From G963692885 sp964658655 (GTDB taxonomy: Bacteria > Acidobacteriota > Terriglobia > Terriglobales > Acidobacteriaceae), in NCBI GenBank assembly GCA_964658655.1, contig CAZZZL010000004.1:91465-155464 (forward strand): 64,000 nt of DNA, read 5' to 3'. The translations under genes were made by a program, and so were the position numbers. Below, piece after piece: positions 18,101-26,882 of this stretch. The notes below the pieces were generated by a model that worked only from the letters and a program-made list of their open reading frames with translations, did not search any database and was not told the DNA's origin. Every line of letters begins with the position of its first letter. The first letter of the stretch is position 1.

Positions 18101-19629
18101 GTGCAGCTCTCACAGCCACCTACTCAGGCGATGGTAACTACGCCGGGTCTACGAGCAATTCCCTTCCGCTCGGAGCCACCACCACAATCTATGTGCTGGG
18201 GAGTACAGTCACCATCACCCCGAACGCGACAACAGTCGCTGCGAACGGTACTCTTTCCATTACCGCAAACGTTAGGGTCGCTGGCTTAGCGTCGGCGGGA
18301 AATGTCTCGTTCTACGCGAATGGAATTCTTCTGAATGCGACCCCGCTCGCCGTCACAGGCGGTTCAGGTACGTATACCGTGCCACTGGTGAACAACTATC
18401 TGCCCATCGTGACTGGAACCGTCAAACTCACCGCAGTCTTCACCCCGGCATCAGGTCTCGCTTCGCCTTCGACATCCGGCGGAGTCAACATAACCATCAC
18501 CGACGACCGCACGAATTCCGACTTCTCCATCAGCACCGACTTCACCACGCAGACCCTGTCGCCTACTTCGAGCAACAGCTACTTCCAGGCGCAGGTGACC
18601 TCAATCGCCAACTTCGCGGCGCTCAATTTCCCAATCACCCTGTCCTGCACGACACCTGCAGGCAGCAACCTCAACTGCATCTTCCCTGACAGCACCAACA
18701 CGAACCAAAGCACCATCACCGTCAACGTAGGCGCCGCGGGCGTTGTGCTGACACCGGTAAAGGTAAGCGGCTTCCCCTCCGTCGTCACGGCTGTCACTGT
18801 TCCTCAACAGCCTCTGCAGGAAAAATGGTGGTTCCTGGGTGGTGGCTCTACCCTGGCATGCGTAATCATCTTCGGCATTCCCGCACGGCGTAAAGGCTGG
18901 CAGGGCATGCTCACCATCCTGGTCTGCGCCGCGTTCGTTACCTCCTCCATCACCGGATGCGGTGGCACCTCCCTCTCGCAGAGTCTTGCGAAGAGCGGCA
19001 GTTCCACCCTGCTGGGCGGCAGCAACCTGAACGGAACCGCGAACGCCACCGGTGGCGGTGTAGCCTCGAACCTCGTGACTCCCGGCAAATACCAGGTCGT
19101 CATCACCGGCACATCCACCACGAACAACACCACGCTCATCCACAACACGCCGGTCAATGTCGTGGTCTCCTCCACGCCTACCCTACCGAACGGCACCTAT
19201 ACGCTGACGAGCATCAACAGCCAGCTCCTCGTCACCGACTTGAACTCGAACGCAACCCCGGGAACGTCACTCGTCCAGGAGGCGGTCGACTCAACAACTG
19301 ACCAGCAGTGGATCTTCACCTACCAGTCGGGCGGTTACTACACCATCACCAGCGCCGCGCACCCCGGCCTCTACGTGACAGAAGCAAGCGCGCCGGGCAG
19401 CGGTACCAACGCTACTCTGCAGACAGCAACCGGAGATTCTTCACAGCTCTGGGCGTTCAGTCTTGTCGAAGGCGGCTATGAAGTCATCAACGGAAATCCA
19501 GTGTCAAACGGCAGCACTCCGGGCGTACTGGATGACAACGCTTTCGGCGCCACTCCCGGCACAACCGTCCTCGTGTATCCGCAGAAGGACATAACCCAGG
19601 CCGTCAACCAGACCTGGTACATCCACTAG
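15148..19629 (+). CDS. Sedolisin-like (S53/pro-kumamolisin) surface protein with Ig-like repeats and ricin-type C-terminus; catalytic residues lost
   Basis: 1493 residues from the ATG at 15148 (15169 is an alternative; both give a signal peptide ending A-L-S-S-A-Q). Order: S53 activation pro-domain (R-K-W-L-T-P-E-Q-F), sedolisin fold to about residue 650, several Ig-like repeats (T-P-T-G-N-V, Y-P-G-D-T-T-Y type) to about 1200, a hydrophobic stretch W-W-F-L-G-G-G-S-T-L-A-C-V-I-I-F, then a beta-trefoil with Q-Q-W, Q-L-W and Q-T-W motifs. Compared with kumamolisin, the Glu and Asp of the triad are Ser328 and Gln332, and the nucleophile Ser of G-G-T-S-A is Ala586 in G-G-T-A-G-A-A-G. Only the oxyanion Asp414 (T-G-D-S-G) remains. 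A non-proteolytic binding or adhesion role is inferred. A strong terminator follows. Confidence 0.88.
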   Translation: MKADRTHMLRTLTIASKATRHTSTLAAAVAALLSPALSSAQVLPRITSPVEDAAMVTLKGNTHPLAKAQFDRGPVEESTSGRMLLVLKRSPQQDQALRAFVESQHDQGSTNFRKWLTPEQFGEKFGVADSDIATVSDYLQSHGFEVGRVYANKMAIEVTGTAGQLRDTFQTQIHSYNIHGQQYFANASDPKIPSALAPVVAGFASLNNIRAVTSNRQPATSLAATLEPKTHRFKPEFTGSNSSGAYYLVAPADLQKIYDIPPYVIAGGQPTTTLSGTGVTVGVINDAQINVNLVTQYQTLGGLPVNAPVEIIDGNDPIDATLSSDAVSAYEQLELVSAAAPGATLYYYGSGDTDYDTGIDFAVIRAVQDNAASVLVTSAQSCESALGASGNYFIYGEWLQAAAQGITVVAATGDSGSAACDTPGSATTTGGLAVNGYASTPYDTAVGGTDFYYGSKTGGPTYWGSTTQNNNFFESALGYIPEQAWNDSIINAADPNPSNLPSAVYGGGGGYSTIGSYTEFGTVGSPYPIQPWQSSFVTGTARAIPDVAFFAGNNYNSAQYAVCAAPGDCILNNGVVSSVTQQGGTAGAAGVFAGIIADVVQKMGARQGNVNPTLYALHSTANIYHDTTVGSNSMDCTAGTGCNGTNLVAGTPSANAYLAKASWDAATGLGSVDAGKLIAAWTSLATKTTTTALTITAYPGGPAVTKTVHGTGLAFYTRVSPTSGTGTPTGNVALNTSSPLPDYGSITTLPLVSGQGVSLQNYFLPGGTYNVTASYPGDTTYEASTSPAIPITVTPEASQLEIISSIPASGGTAPYGSPVSITIEPYSLTKSNVSTPTGTISVFNGGTYPIQILPLNAEGAATFYSTILTQGSYSFTFKYSGDPSYAPSQIVAGFPLTVGVGNSVTTLSESSSTATGTGFGNGTVTISATVANAGSGYTGLAPTGTVTFNTNPVKTVTLVPGFNTGNQAVGVATTTVSNIQVPRNGAALTATYSGDGNYAGSTSNSLPLGATTTIYVLGSTVTITPNATTVAANGTLSITANVRVAGLASAGNVSFYANGILLNATPLAVTGGSGTYTVPLVNNYLPIVTGTVKLTAVFTPASGLASPSTSGGVNITITDDRTNSDFSISTDFTTQTLSPTSSNSYFQAQVTSIANFAALNFPITLSCTTPAGSNLNCIFPDSTNTNQSTITVNVGAAGVVLTPVKVSGFPSVVTAVTVPQQPLQEKWWFLGGGSTLACVIIFGIPARRKGWQGMLTILVCAAFVTSSITGCGGTSLSQSLAKSGSSTLLGGSNLNGTANATGGGVASNLVTPGKYQVVITGTSTTNNTTLIHNTPVNVVVSSTPTLPNGTYTLTSINSQLLVTDLNSNATPGTSLVQEAVDSTTDQQWIFTYQSGGYYTITSAAHPGLYVTEASAPGSGTNATLQTATGDSSQLWAFSLVEGGYEVINGNPVSNGSTPGVLDDNAFGATPGTTVLVYPQKDITQAVNQTWYIH

Positions 19630-19667
19630 CCCGCGCGCTCGGCGGACTTTCAACGTCCCTCGTAACC

Positions 19668-19709
19668 CCGGTCGTCGGCCTCGCACAGGCTGACGACCGG
19701 TTTCTTTTT
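19668..19709 (+). terminator. Rho-independent terminator after the sedolisin-like gene
   Basis: Nine-base stem CCGGTCGTC (19668-19676) / GACGACCGG (19692-19700), followed directly by TTTCTTTTT. It lies 38 bases after the stop codon. Confidence 0.9.
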
Positions 19710-19864
19710 CCGCAGATCCTATTTCAAATGACAGATGGGCGGCCTGCAATTCCTGGCCCTGCAAATTTGTGAATTTAACCGCTTCGCCGGTCCCCTGAGG
19801 CCTTACTATCACTCCTGACCCCCAAATCGTCGATCAAGGCGAAGGGGTCGAGGAAAGCACACCA

Positions 19865-21076
19865 TTGAATCCGACCACCGCACCCATTCAATCAGCCCAG
19901 CCTCCCGCTCATGTTGACGCTGGATCCCAGAATCGTCCCAGCCGCCTTCTGTCCCTCGACCTCCTGCGCGGACTCGACATCGGCTTCATGATCCTCGTCA
20001 ACGACAACGCGGATGAGCGGGCCTATTGGCCACTCAAGCACGCCGAATGGAATGGCTTCACCCCTACCGATCTCGTCTTTCCGACATTCCTGTTTCTGGT
20101 CGGCATCTCGACTGTGCTCTCTCTCTCCTCCCGCATCGCCCAGGGCGCTTCAAAGGCGAACCTGCTCTTCCACGTCGTCCGACGCGCCATCATCCTCTAT
20201 ATCCTCGGGCTGATCGTCAACAGCTTCCCCTTCTTCCACCTGCACAGCATGCGTTTCTATGGGGTACTGCCGCGCATCGCCATCTGCTATCTGGTCGTCG
20301 GCGCCCTCTACCTCATCAGTCCGGGCTGGCGCAGCAAAGCCGCCATCGCCGTTTCCGCGCTCGTCGGCTACTGGCTACTCATGCGCTTTGTACCTGTTCC
20401 CGGCTACGGTATCCCCACCCACGATGTGCCGCTCCTCGATAAAGATGGCAATCTCGCAGCCTGGATCGACCGGCAGATTTTCTCGGCCTCGCACCTATAC
20501 GAACAGACACGCGACCCGGAAGGTCTGCTCAGTACCATCCCCGCCCTCGGAACAGCTTTGCTCGGTATGCTGACCGGCATCTGGCTCCGTACCAGCCGCA
20601 CCTTGAAGGAAAAAGCTACCGGCATCGCTATCGCTGGTGCCAGTTCTGTCCTTCTTGGCTATCTGTGGAATTTCACCTTCCCGCTGAACAAAAAGCTCTG
20701 GACCAGTTCGTTCGTTCTGTTTGCGGGCGGTCTCAGCATGCTGCTGCTCGCACTTTCCGTCTGGGTCATCGACATTCCTAGCGCCAAAGAGCCAAAGCCG
20801 GAACGCTCCCGCCGCTCCAATTACTTCTGGCCACTCCTGGTCTTCGGCACCAACGCCATTACCGCGTATGTCATCTCGGAACTGCTCGCTGCGGGCGTAC
20901 CTCACCTTCACGCCGCTGGAAAACCGGATATCTTCGCAGCCTTCTACCACCTCATCTTGAAGGTCGTTCCCAATGACCCGGCCCTTTCATCATTAATCTA
21001 TTCACTCTGTTACGTCCTGCTCTGCTGGATACCGGTCTATTTCCTCTACCGCCGCAAAATTTTCATCAAGATCTAA
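19865..21076 (+). CDS. DUF5009/HGSNAT-like membrane acyltransferase
   Basis: 403 residues. The start is TTG at 19865 with GAGGAAA about eight bases upstream; no ATG lies before the conserved core. Conserved block: S-L-D-L-L-R-G-L-D-I-G-F-M-I-L-V-N, then H-A-E-W-N-G-F-T-P-T-D-L-V-F-P and F-L-F-L-V-G, typical of the family related to heparan-alpha-glucosaminide N-acetyltransferase (COG4299, NagX-like). About ten membrane helices. Relatives move acetyl groups from acetyl-CoA across the membrane to a glucosamine-type sugar; the substrate here is unknown. It forms its own transcription unit, ended by a terminator at 21161. Confidence 0.88.
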   Translation: MNPTTAPIQSAQPPAHVDAGSQNRPSRLLSLDLLRGLDIGFMILVNDNADERAYWPLKHAEWNGFTPTDLVFPTFLFLVGISTVLSLSSRIAQGASKANLLFHVVRRAIILYILGLIVNSFPFFHLHSMRFYGVLPRIAICYLVVGALYLISPGWRSKAAIAVSALVGYWLLMRFVPVPGYGIPTHDVPLLDKDGNLAAWIDRQIFSASHLYEQTRDPEGLLSTIPALGTALLGMLTGIWLRTSRTLKEKATGIAIAGASSVLLGYLWNFTFPLNKKLWTSSFVLFAGGLSMLLLALSVWVIDIPSAKEPKPERSRRSNYFWPLLVFGTNAITAYVISELLAAGVPHLHAAGKPDIFAAFYHLILKVVPNDPALSSLIYSLCYVLLCWIPVYFLYRRKIFIKI

Positions 21077-21160
21077 GCCGGACCGCGATGGCTCGCCGCG
21101 AATGAACTCGATGCGCCATTGCATTGACTGGCATCAGATTCGAGATGCACCATGTACCAG

Positions 21161-21188
21161 GAGCACGCCCACCCGGCGTGCTCTTTTC
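21161..21188 (+). terminator. Rho-independent terminator after the DUF5009 gene
   Basis: Perfect stem GAGCACGCC (21161-21169) / GGCGTGCTC (21175-21183), loop of five bases, followed by TTTTCC. It lies about 85 bases after the stop. Confidence 0.9.
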
Positions 21189-22932
21189 CTTCCGCATTAC
21201 ATCGGCATACGGCAGACTTTGTCGATCCTGAAGGATCCAGACCTAAGCCAATCTTGTAGATGTTCCGAATCCCGAACATCATTCCGAATGTGCGTCTCCC
21301 ATGCATCAGCATCGAGTCGACACTTGGCGAACTGCGCACGGATAGTTCCCCTTGCGACAAGTAAATGAGGGCGAAAAGCACGATGTTCGCTTCAGGCCAT
21401 CTCCACGCGTGCCAGAATGATCGACGATCTAAATACCAATGGGTTCAACACGGGCTTCTTCATGGTTCATTAGCTGTTTATTGATGAGAGCTATGACGAA
21501 AAGCGCCACCTCTTCGTCCTAGCATGCTGCATTGGAAGTAGCAACCGATGGCAGCGATTCGAGAACCGATAGAGAAGATTCAGTTGTGGTCAATCAAGAA
21601 CTGGAGGCTCGGCAGCGTCCCACCATAAGCGGGTAGCTTGCTAGTGAATGCGCAGGATTCGGCAACGACTTTAACGGTCGGAACATTGAAGAGCAGAAGC
21701 GATTGATTCGACATCTTTCGGGCCAGTATCGTTGTGCTCATGCAGGCTGTGAGATAGACCGTCGTGCTGGAGGATGTGCGTACGACCTGGCGTGCGCGAC
21801 TGGAACTCACTCATGCTCAATGCATTCAATTCCATCAAGCACAAGGTCAAAGCCGTACTATGCAGACATATTTGTGACAATTGAGCCAAGACCGTCGAAG
21901 GAGTGCTTGCCGCTTCAACTAGCAGATTTTCTAGCCCGTAAATTTTTTCAAGGATCGCTACACCCAGCTATTCGGGAGTGATCGCCGTAGAGAAGGCCTC
22001 AGTCTTTTACTGCAAAGCCGGGTGGGCGTTTCTCTGCGCGCGCTGGCCAGGAGTCACATTGCAGAGCTGCTTGACTAAAACCTGCCAAAACGAATGTAAG
22101 TAAAGAGTTGCTGTGCTTACACTATGCCCCGCAAGCCTTCGATTGTTTCCGTCTGAGTATCCCCAACCAGGGACACGCCAGCGAGTGCGCTTGATGCGCC
22201 TGTGCGGGTAGCGGCGCTCCCTAGGAAATTATGCTGTAGACGGCTAGCTCATCCGTGTAAGGAGTCATTGCGGCAATCAAAAACTCTCAGACATGTCCTC
22301 ATACCATCTTTGCATCAAGACCTCCGGCAAACTCGGCGACAACGCGACAGCCATACCGAAAACCCGCATCATCTTATGATCGCGAAGCATTGGTCGACCA
22401 GTGCCTTCCTGCGATTTTCGCTGTTGTACCTCTCGTCTAACTCCACTGAGGAAGGCTTTGTTTAAATCTCCTCAACCATCAGCGTGTAGATATTTTCAGC
22501 CATGCCCCATGCGGTTACACGTCAATTCCGTTTCACGCTGGAGGTGGTTGACGGGAAAATCCGGCCCCAGCATTGTCGTAAGCAAAATTTAAGGCCAGGC
22601 ACACGATAGTGTCGCGTTCGACCGCGCACTTATCGCACACGGTATGGCCGCGATGCAAACGAGATTTGACGATGTGATTCGGTCCAACTTCGTCGGTCGG
22701 AAACTTTGCCTTCAAGTCGGCAGTGGTACACCTCTGATTTCCAGCGAATGTTCCTTCTTGCGAGTACGTGCAAGCAGGCGAGTAGGCCAGGCCAAGCGCT
22801 TATTTGTTGCCCAAGAGACAAAGAGTTGGCGGAACGGTCGGCACCGGGAATCCAGAGACAAAGCCAACGTGTCCATGCCGCTGGTAGTCGCGCAGCGCAG
22901 TCAACTCGACCGCTTTTTATGTCACCTTTCTA
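21189..22932. other. Gene-poor region, possibly decayed DNA
   Basis: About 1.75 kb with only short, overlapping open frames in all directions, none with a good ribosome binding site or a recognisable domain, and with lower GC than the flanks. No tRNA, insertion sequence end or long repeat could be seen. A minus-strand frame ending at 22533 has a C-D-K-C pair, but nothing around it supports a gene. This may be the remains of lost genes between two functional blocks. Confidence 0.5.
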
Positions 22933-23295
22933 TTAAAGAACAAATGCCAGGTGGTCCCCCACCTGCACCTCCGTCCGCCCACTCTGCCCTGCCGGCAACT
23001 CCAGAATGCTTCGAGTCCTCCATCCTGGAAAGGCTACCCGTCCCGGCTTCAGATCAGCAAAGATTCCAGTCACACAGTCGTGCCGGTCTAATCCAATTAC
23101 ATCGATGCTCACCGACATGCCAATCGTATGCACAGCAGTCGTGGATCTAAATAACATGCCCTCACCCAGCTCCAGATCCGGCCGCCCCAGCAGCCCAACG
23201 AGCCGCTCCCACAAGTTTCCTGTGAGTGTTGCCCGGTCACAGATAGTTCTGCCGTTGCTCTCGTTCCGCACCAGCATAGACCGCTCGCCATTCAA
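22933..23295 (-). CDS. DUF192 family protein
   Basis: 120 residues. The family pattern is clear: W-E-R-L-V-G-L-L-G-R near the start, G-E-G-M-L-F, H-T-I-G-M-S-V-S-I-D-V-I (the conserved H-T-x-x-M) and a closing L-E-L-P-A-G. The biochemical role of DUF192 is not established. It lies downstream of the Tad pilus genes on the same strand, 226 bases after tadC, so a link to the pilus or its control is possible but unproven. No signal peptide is visible, although many relatives are exported. Confidence 0.85.
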   Translation of the reverse strand: MNGERSMLVRNESNGRTICDRATLTGNLWERLVGLLGRPDLELGEGMLFRSTTAVHTIGMSVSIDVIGLDRHDCVTGIFADLKPGRVAFPGWRTRSILELPAGQSGRTEVQVGDHLAFVL

Positions 23296-23521
23296 GCTTT
23301 TCTCCGGTATCCGCGCCGTAGCAAATGTCCAACCTCATTCGCCTTTAAAAACTTCCGCATCCGCCGCACAATTCCCAGGTGAAAAGAAGCGAAGTACTCA
23401 TCAGTACAAAAATCATCGTTGCTTCGTTCATTATTTGCACCCCGCGCCTGATGAGTGGTTTATCGGCGTCGAGGAGTCGAACTTGAATGCAGGGAAGGCA
23501 TCCCCGTGAAGTAAGCGACGG

Positions 23522-24427
23522 TCACTTCGGAGCATCCCTCAGGGCACGCATGATATTCAAGACGGCTGGCCCGAGCAGCACCACAAAGATTGCCGGGAAG
23601 ATAAAGATTACTAGTGGGAAGATGATTTTGACCGTCGATTTCGCTGCCATCTCTTCGGCCTTCTGACGCCGCCTCGTGCGCACGCCGGCAGCGAACGTAT
23701 TCAGCGCTTTTGCGATCGGCGTACCAAAACGTTCTGTCTGCAGCAGCATATTGACGAGCGCATCTAGTTCCTCCACATTCACGCGCCCCGCCATCGATTG
23801 CCAAGCCTCAGCTCGTGGTCGCCCCGCCCTCTGCTCGCGATTGATGTACAACAGTTCATCGCTCATTTCCGGATGACTGATCGACAGTTCCTGCGCCACG
23901 CGCAGCATCGCCTGGTCAAGACCCAGCCCGGCATCAACACAGATGACCAGGAGATCAATCACATCGGGAATACTCATGCGAATGTGCTCGGTCCGTGTGC
24001 GGATCAACCCGCTCAGCACCAGGTCGGGCGTCAGATACGCCAATGCCGGTAGCGCCGCCATCCAGAACAGCCGCGCATAAGGGATCAGGGAACCCGCCAT
24101 GAACGCCAGCAGTGGTGCCAGGATACGCGCTGAGTGGTACAGATCACCGGGCTTCGCACCTTTCAGTCCGGCGCACGCAAATCGCACTCGTAGTCCTGGA
24201 TCCTCAGTGAGCCAGAGATGGGCACGAAACCAGGCGGCCGCCTTCGCCGACAGCTCCCCCAGTTTTTCCGATCCAGTGACTTTAGTTGCTCTCTCGGAAC
24301 CGGTGCGTGTCACCTCGATCAGTCGTTCCAATACTTTGGGCGACTCCTTCGGCAGCAATAGATATCCCAGCAACACAAGCGCGCAAAACACGGTCAGGCC
24401 GGCGAAGAGATAGAGGCTTATCGTCAT
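23522..24427 (-). CDS. tadC: Tad pilus inner-membrane platform protein TadC
   Basis: 301 residues with membrane helices at both ends and a type II secretion F (GspF-like) domain. The segment D-V-I-D-L-L-V-I-C-V-D-A-G-L-G-L-D-Q-A and the later R-T-R-R-R-Q-K-A-E-E-M-A-A-K are typical of TadC. It forms, with TadB, the inner-membrane platform driven by the TadA ATPase. Its ATG directly follows the TadB stop (TGAATG). Last gene of the pilus run. Confidence 0.9.
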   Translation of the reverse strand: MTISLYLFAGLTVFCALVLLGYLLLPKESPKVLERLIEVTRTGSERATKVTGSEKLGELSAKAAAWFRAHLWLTEDPGLRVRFACAGLKGAKPGDLYHSARILAPLLAFMAGSLIPYARLFWMAALPALAYLTPDLVLSGLIRTRTEHIRMSIPDVIDLLVICVDAGLGLDQAMLRVAQELSISHPEMSDELLYINREQRAGRPRAEAWQSMAGRVNVEELDALVNMLLQTERFGTPIAKALNTFAAGVRTRRRQKAEEMAAKSTVKIIFPLVIFIFPAIFVVLLGPAVLNIMRALRDAPK

Positions 24428-25396
24428 TCAGAAGGTTACCTTCACGATTCGGCGGATCACCAGCGCGCCGGCGATCATGCAGGCACCCGCGGCATAAAGC
24501 AGCTTCTGGCCGAGTGGGTCGGTGAACAGTACGTGCGTGTAACTGGGACAGAACAGGCTGATGAGGCCCAGGATCGTCAGCGGCAATATAGATAGAATCC
24601 ATCCCGTCAGTCGGCCCTGCGCAGTGTGCACCCTGACCTCTCCTTCTACGCGAATCCGTTCCCGGAGTGTCTCCGTCGTACGGTCGAGAATCTCTGCCAA
24701 GTCCCCGCCTGTTTCTCTCTGCACCAGGATCGCCGTTATAAGGAAGTGCAGATCACGCGACGGAATTCTCAAGCCAAGATCGATCAGGACATTGCGGAGG
24801 GGAATGCCCAGCTTCTGCTGCTGGAAAACCTTGGCGAACTCGGTCGAAAGAGGCAGTGGCGCCTGCTCTGCCAGCGCTTCGATCGCCTGGGTAACAGAAT
24901 GCCCTGCACGCAATGCCCTTGCCATCAGATCCGCAGCGTCAGGCAGTGCCGCCGTCACCGCGATGATCCGTCTTGACCGCTTCCATCTCAATCTCGCAAG
25001 TGGGAGCACCCCGGCGATCGTCGCGCCAATCAAACCTCCGGCAATGGACCGAAGAAGAACAGAGCCGATAACACCTCCAGCCAGCGAAAACCGTACCGTG
25101 GTCAACACCAGTGATCCGATGGACTGTTTACTGTTGGCTTCCAGCAGCAACCTCTCGATTCCGGAGGAAAAGGAGTATTCCATCAGGTAGCGACCGAGCC
25201 GTTCACTCAGTGTGCCACTTTCCCCCTCGGCCAAGTCTGCTTCGCCGCCCTCATAACGCAGAATGCGCCGTGGATTGCGGATATCGGTGATGCGTGCTTC
25301 AATCGTTCGCTCCTGGGGCGAGGGCAGGCCGCCGAAGATAAGGATGACAAAGCACAATCCGAAGGCCAGGAGGAAGAACGTCGTCAGCAGACTCAT
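24428..25396 (-). CDS. tadB: Tad pilus inner-membrane platform protein TadB
   Basis: 322 residues, GspF-like domain with an N-terminal membrane anchor and helices near the C-terminus. Conserved family segments are D-L-M-A-R-A-L-R-A-G-H-S-V-T-Q-A and Q-R-E-T-G-G-D-L-A-E-I-L-D. It partners TadC in the pilus platform. It starts 10 bases after tadA and abuts tadC. Confidence 0.9.
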   Translation of the reverse strand: MSLLTTFFLLAFGLCFVILIFGGLPSPQERTIEARITDIRNPRRILRYEGGEADLAEGESGTLSERLGRYLMEYSFSSGIERLLLEANSKQSIGSLVLTTVRFSLAGGVIGSVLLRSIAGGLIGATIAGVLPLARLRWKRSRRIIAVTAALPDAADLMARALRAGHSVTQAIEALAEQAPLPLSTEFAKVFQQQKLGIPLRNVLIDLGLRIPSRDLHFLITAILVQRETGGDLAEILDRTTETLRERIRVEGEVRVHTAQGRLTGWILSILPLTILGLISLFCPSYTHVLFTDPLGQKLLYAAGACMIAGALVIRRIVKVTF

Positions 25397-25406
25397 GGCT
25401 GTTCCG

Positions 25407-26765
25407 TCATACCTCGACCGACTGGTCCATCAGGTTGAGTGAAAGCGGGAAGCCTGCCGCTGCCAGCTTGTCTGCAAATTTGGGAACGATACCAGTCGCC
25501 AGGAAGCGTCCATTCACCTTGCCATTCAAACCCAGCCCCTGGCGTTCGAAGACGAAGATGTCCTGCAGGCTAACAATGTCACCGCTCATGCCGGTAATCT
25601 CGGTAATGTGCGTCACTCTCCGGCTGCCGTCACTCATGCGTGAGACCTGGACGATGAGATCAATAGCAGAGGCAATCTGCGCGCGAATCGCTTTCTCAGG
25701 GAGAGTTACGGCGCCCATCATTACCATCGTTTCGAGGCGGGCAATTGCATCGCGCGGAGTATTGGCGTGAACGGTCGTAAGGGAGCCGTCGTGGCCCGTG
25801 TTCATAGACTGCAGCATGTCCAGGGTCTCATCGCCGCGCACCTCGCCGATGATGATCCGGTCGGGCCGCATGCGCAGTGCGTTAATCACCAACTCTCGCT
25901 GCCGAATGGCGCCGCGGCGCTCGAGGTTGGGAGGTCTGCACTCCAGCCGCACCACGTGCGCCTGCTTGATCTGCAGTTCGGCCGAGTCTTCGATGGTAAT
26001 GATCCGCTCGGCAGGTGAAATATACCCGGACAATACATTCAGAAGTGTGGTCTTGCCTGCGCCTGTACCGCCCGAGACCACGATGTTCAACCGGGCGCGC
26101 ACGGCTCCTTTCAGGACCTCGAGCATCTGCGGTATCAATGTCCGATGGCGCAAGAGGTCATCCGATACCAGCGGTGTCGCACTGAAACGGCGTATGGAAA
26201 CAATAGGACCGTCGATGGCCAGCGGCGGAATGACGATATTGACCCGTGAGCCATCGAGCAACCGGGCATCCACCATCGGAGAGGATTCGTCGATCCGCCG
26301 GCCGACCGCGGACACGATCTTATCGATAATGTGCATCAGGTGCGCGTTGTCGCGAAAGGACACATTCGTTTTTTCAAGCACGCCCCTGCGCTCGATGTAG
26401 ACCGTGTCGAATGTATTTACAAGAATGTCGTTGACCGTCGAATCCTTGAGGAACGGCTCGAGCGGACCGAGGCCCAGCACCTCGTCAAGCACCTCGCCCG
26501 CAACCTGGTCACGGTCCGCAGCGCTGAGCGGGATTTGCTGTTCACCAACGAGTTGAAGAATGATACCCTGCAGCCGCTGGCGTCCTCCACTCAGGTCTTC
26601 CTGGATCGTCGACAGTTTTTCGAGATCCATCCGCTTTAACAATTCCTGGTGCAGGTCGATCTTGAGCAGACGCCTCGCCTGTTCGCTCAACGAGGAACTG
26701 ACGCGCACCTCTGCTTGGTCTGCAGGACGCTCGCGAGGGGTCAGGTACATACGTACTTCAGACAT
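25407..26765 (-). CDS. cpaF: Tad pilus assembly ATPase TadA/CpaF
   Basis: About 452 residues. The start was moved from 26807 to the ATG at 26765, which has GAGGAGGG seven bases upstream. Walker A is G-G-T-G-A-G-K-T-T; then I-T-I-E-D-S-A-E-L (Asp box), the Walker B region I-I-I-G-E-V-R-G-D-E and the His box in T-T-V-H-A-N-T-P. This is the secretion ATPase of the type IVc pilus, acting as a hexamer on the cytoplasmic face of TadB/TadC. Length and motifs are normal. Confidence 0.95.
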   Translation of the reverse strand: MSEVRMYLTPRERPADQAEVRVSSSLSEQARRLLKIDLHQELLKRMDLEKLSTIQEDLSGGRQRLQGIILQLVGEQQIPLSAADRDQVAGEVLDEVLGLGPLEPFLKDSTVNDILVNTFDTVYIERRGVLEKTNVSFRDNAHLMHIIDKIVSAVGRRIDESSPMVDARLLDGSRVNIVIPPLAIDGPIVSIRRFSATPLVSDDLLRHRTLIPQMLEVLKGAVRARLNIVVSGGTGAGKTTLLNVLSGYISPAERIITIEDSAELQIKQAHVVRLECRPPNLERRGAIRQRELVINALRMRPDRIIIGEVRGDETLDMLQSMNTGHDGSLTTVHANTPRDAIARLETMVMMGAVTLPEKAIRAQIASAIDLIVQVSRMSDGSRRVTHITEITGMSGDIVSLQDIFVFERQGLGLNGKVNGRFLATGIVPKFADKLAAAGFPLSLNLMDQSVEV

Positions 26766-26882
26766 TCGATGACCCTCCTCTACGGGCCAGGTTTCAACGC
26801 ACTGCATTGCGATGCGTACGCGCCAGAATCAAGCTGGCGAGGTGAGAGCTCCACACTATGCGGCTTTCACGTCAAATCAATT

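Noticed and set aside
22533..22715. Minus-strand frame with a C-D-K-C pair, possible zinc-binding fragment
   Set aside because: No start signal, overlapped by equally long frames, and no match to a known zinc ribbon that I can recognise.
22644..23150. 168-codon plus-strand frame
   Set aside because: It runs into the antisense of the well-supported DUF192 gene and shows no domain.
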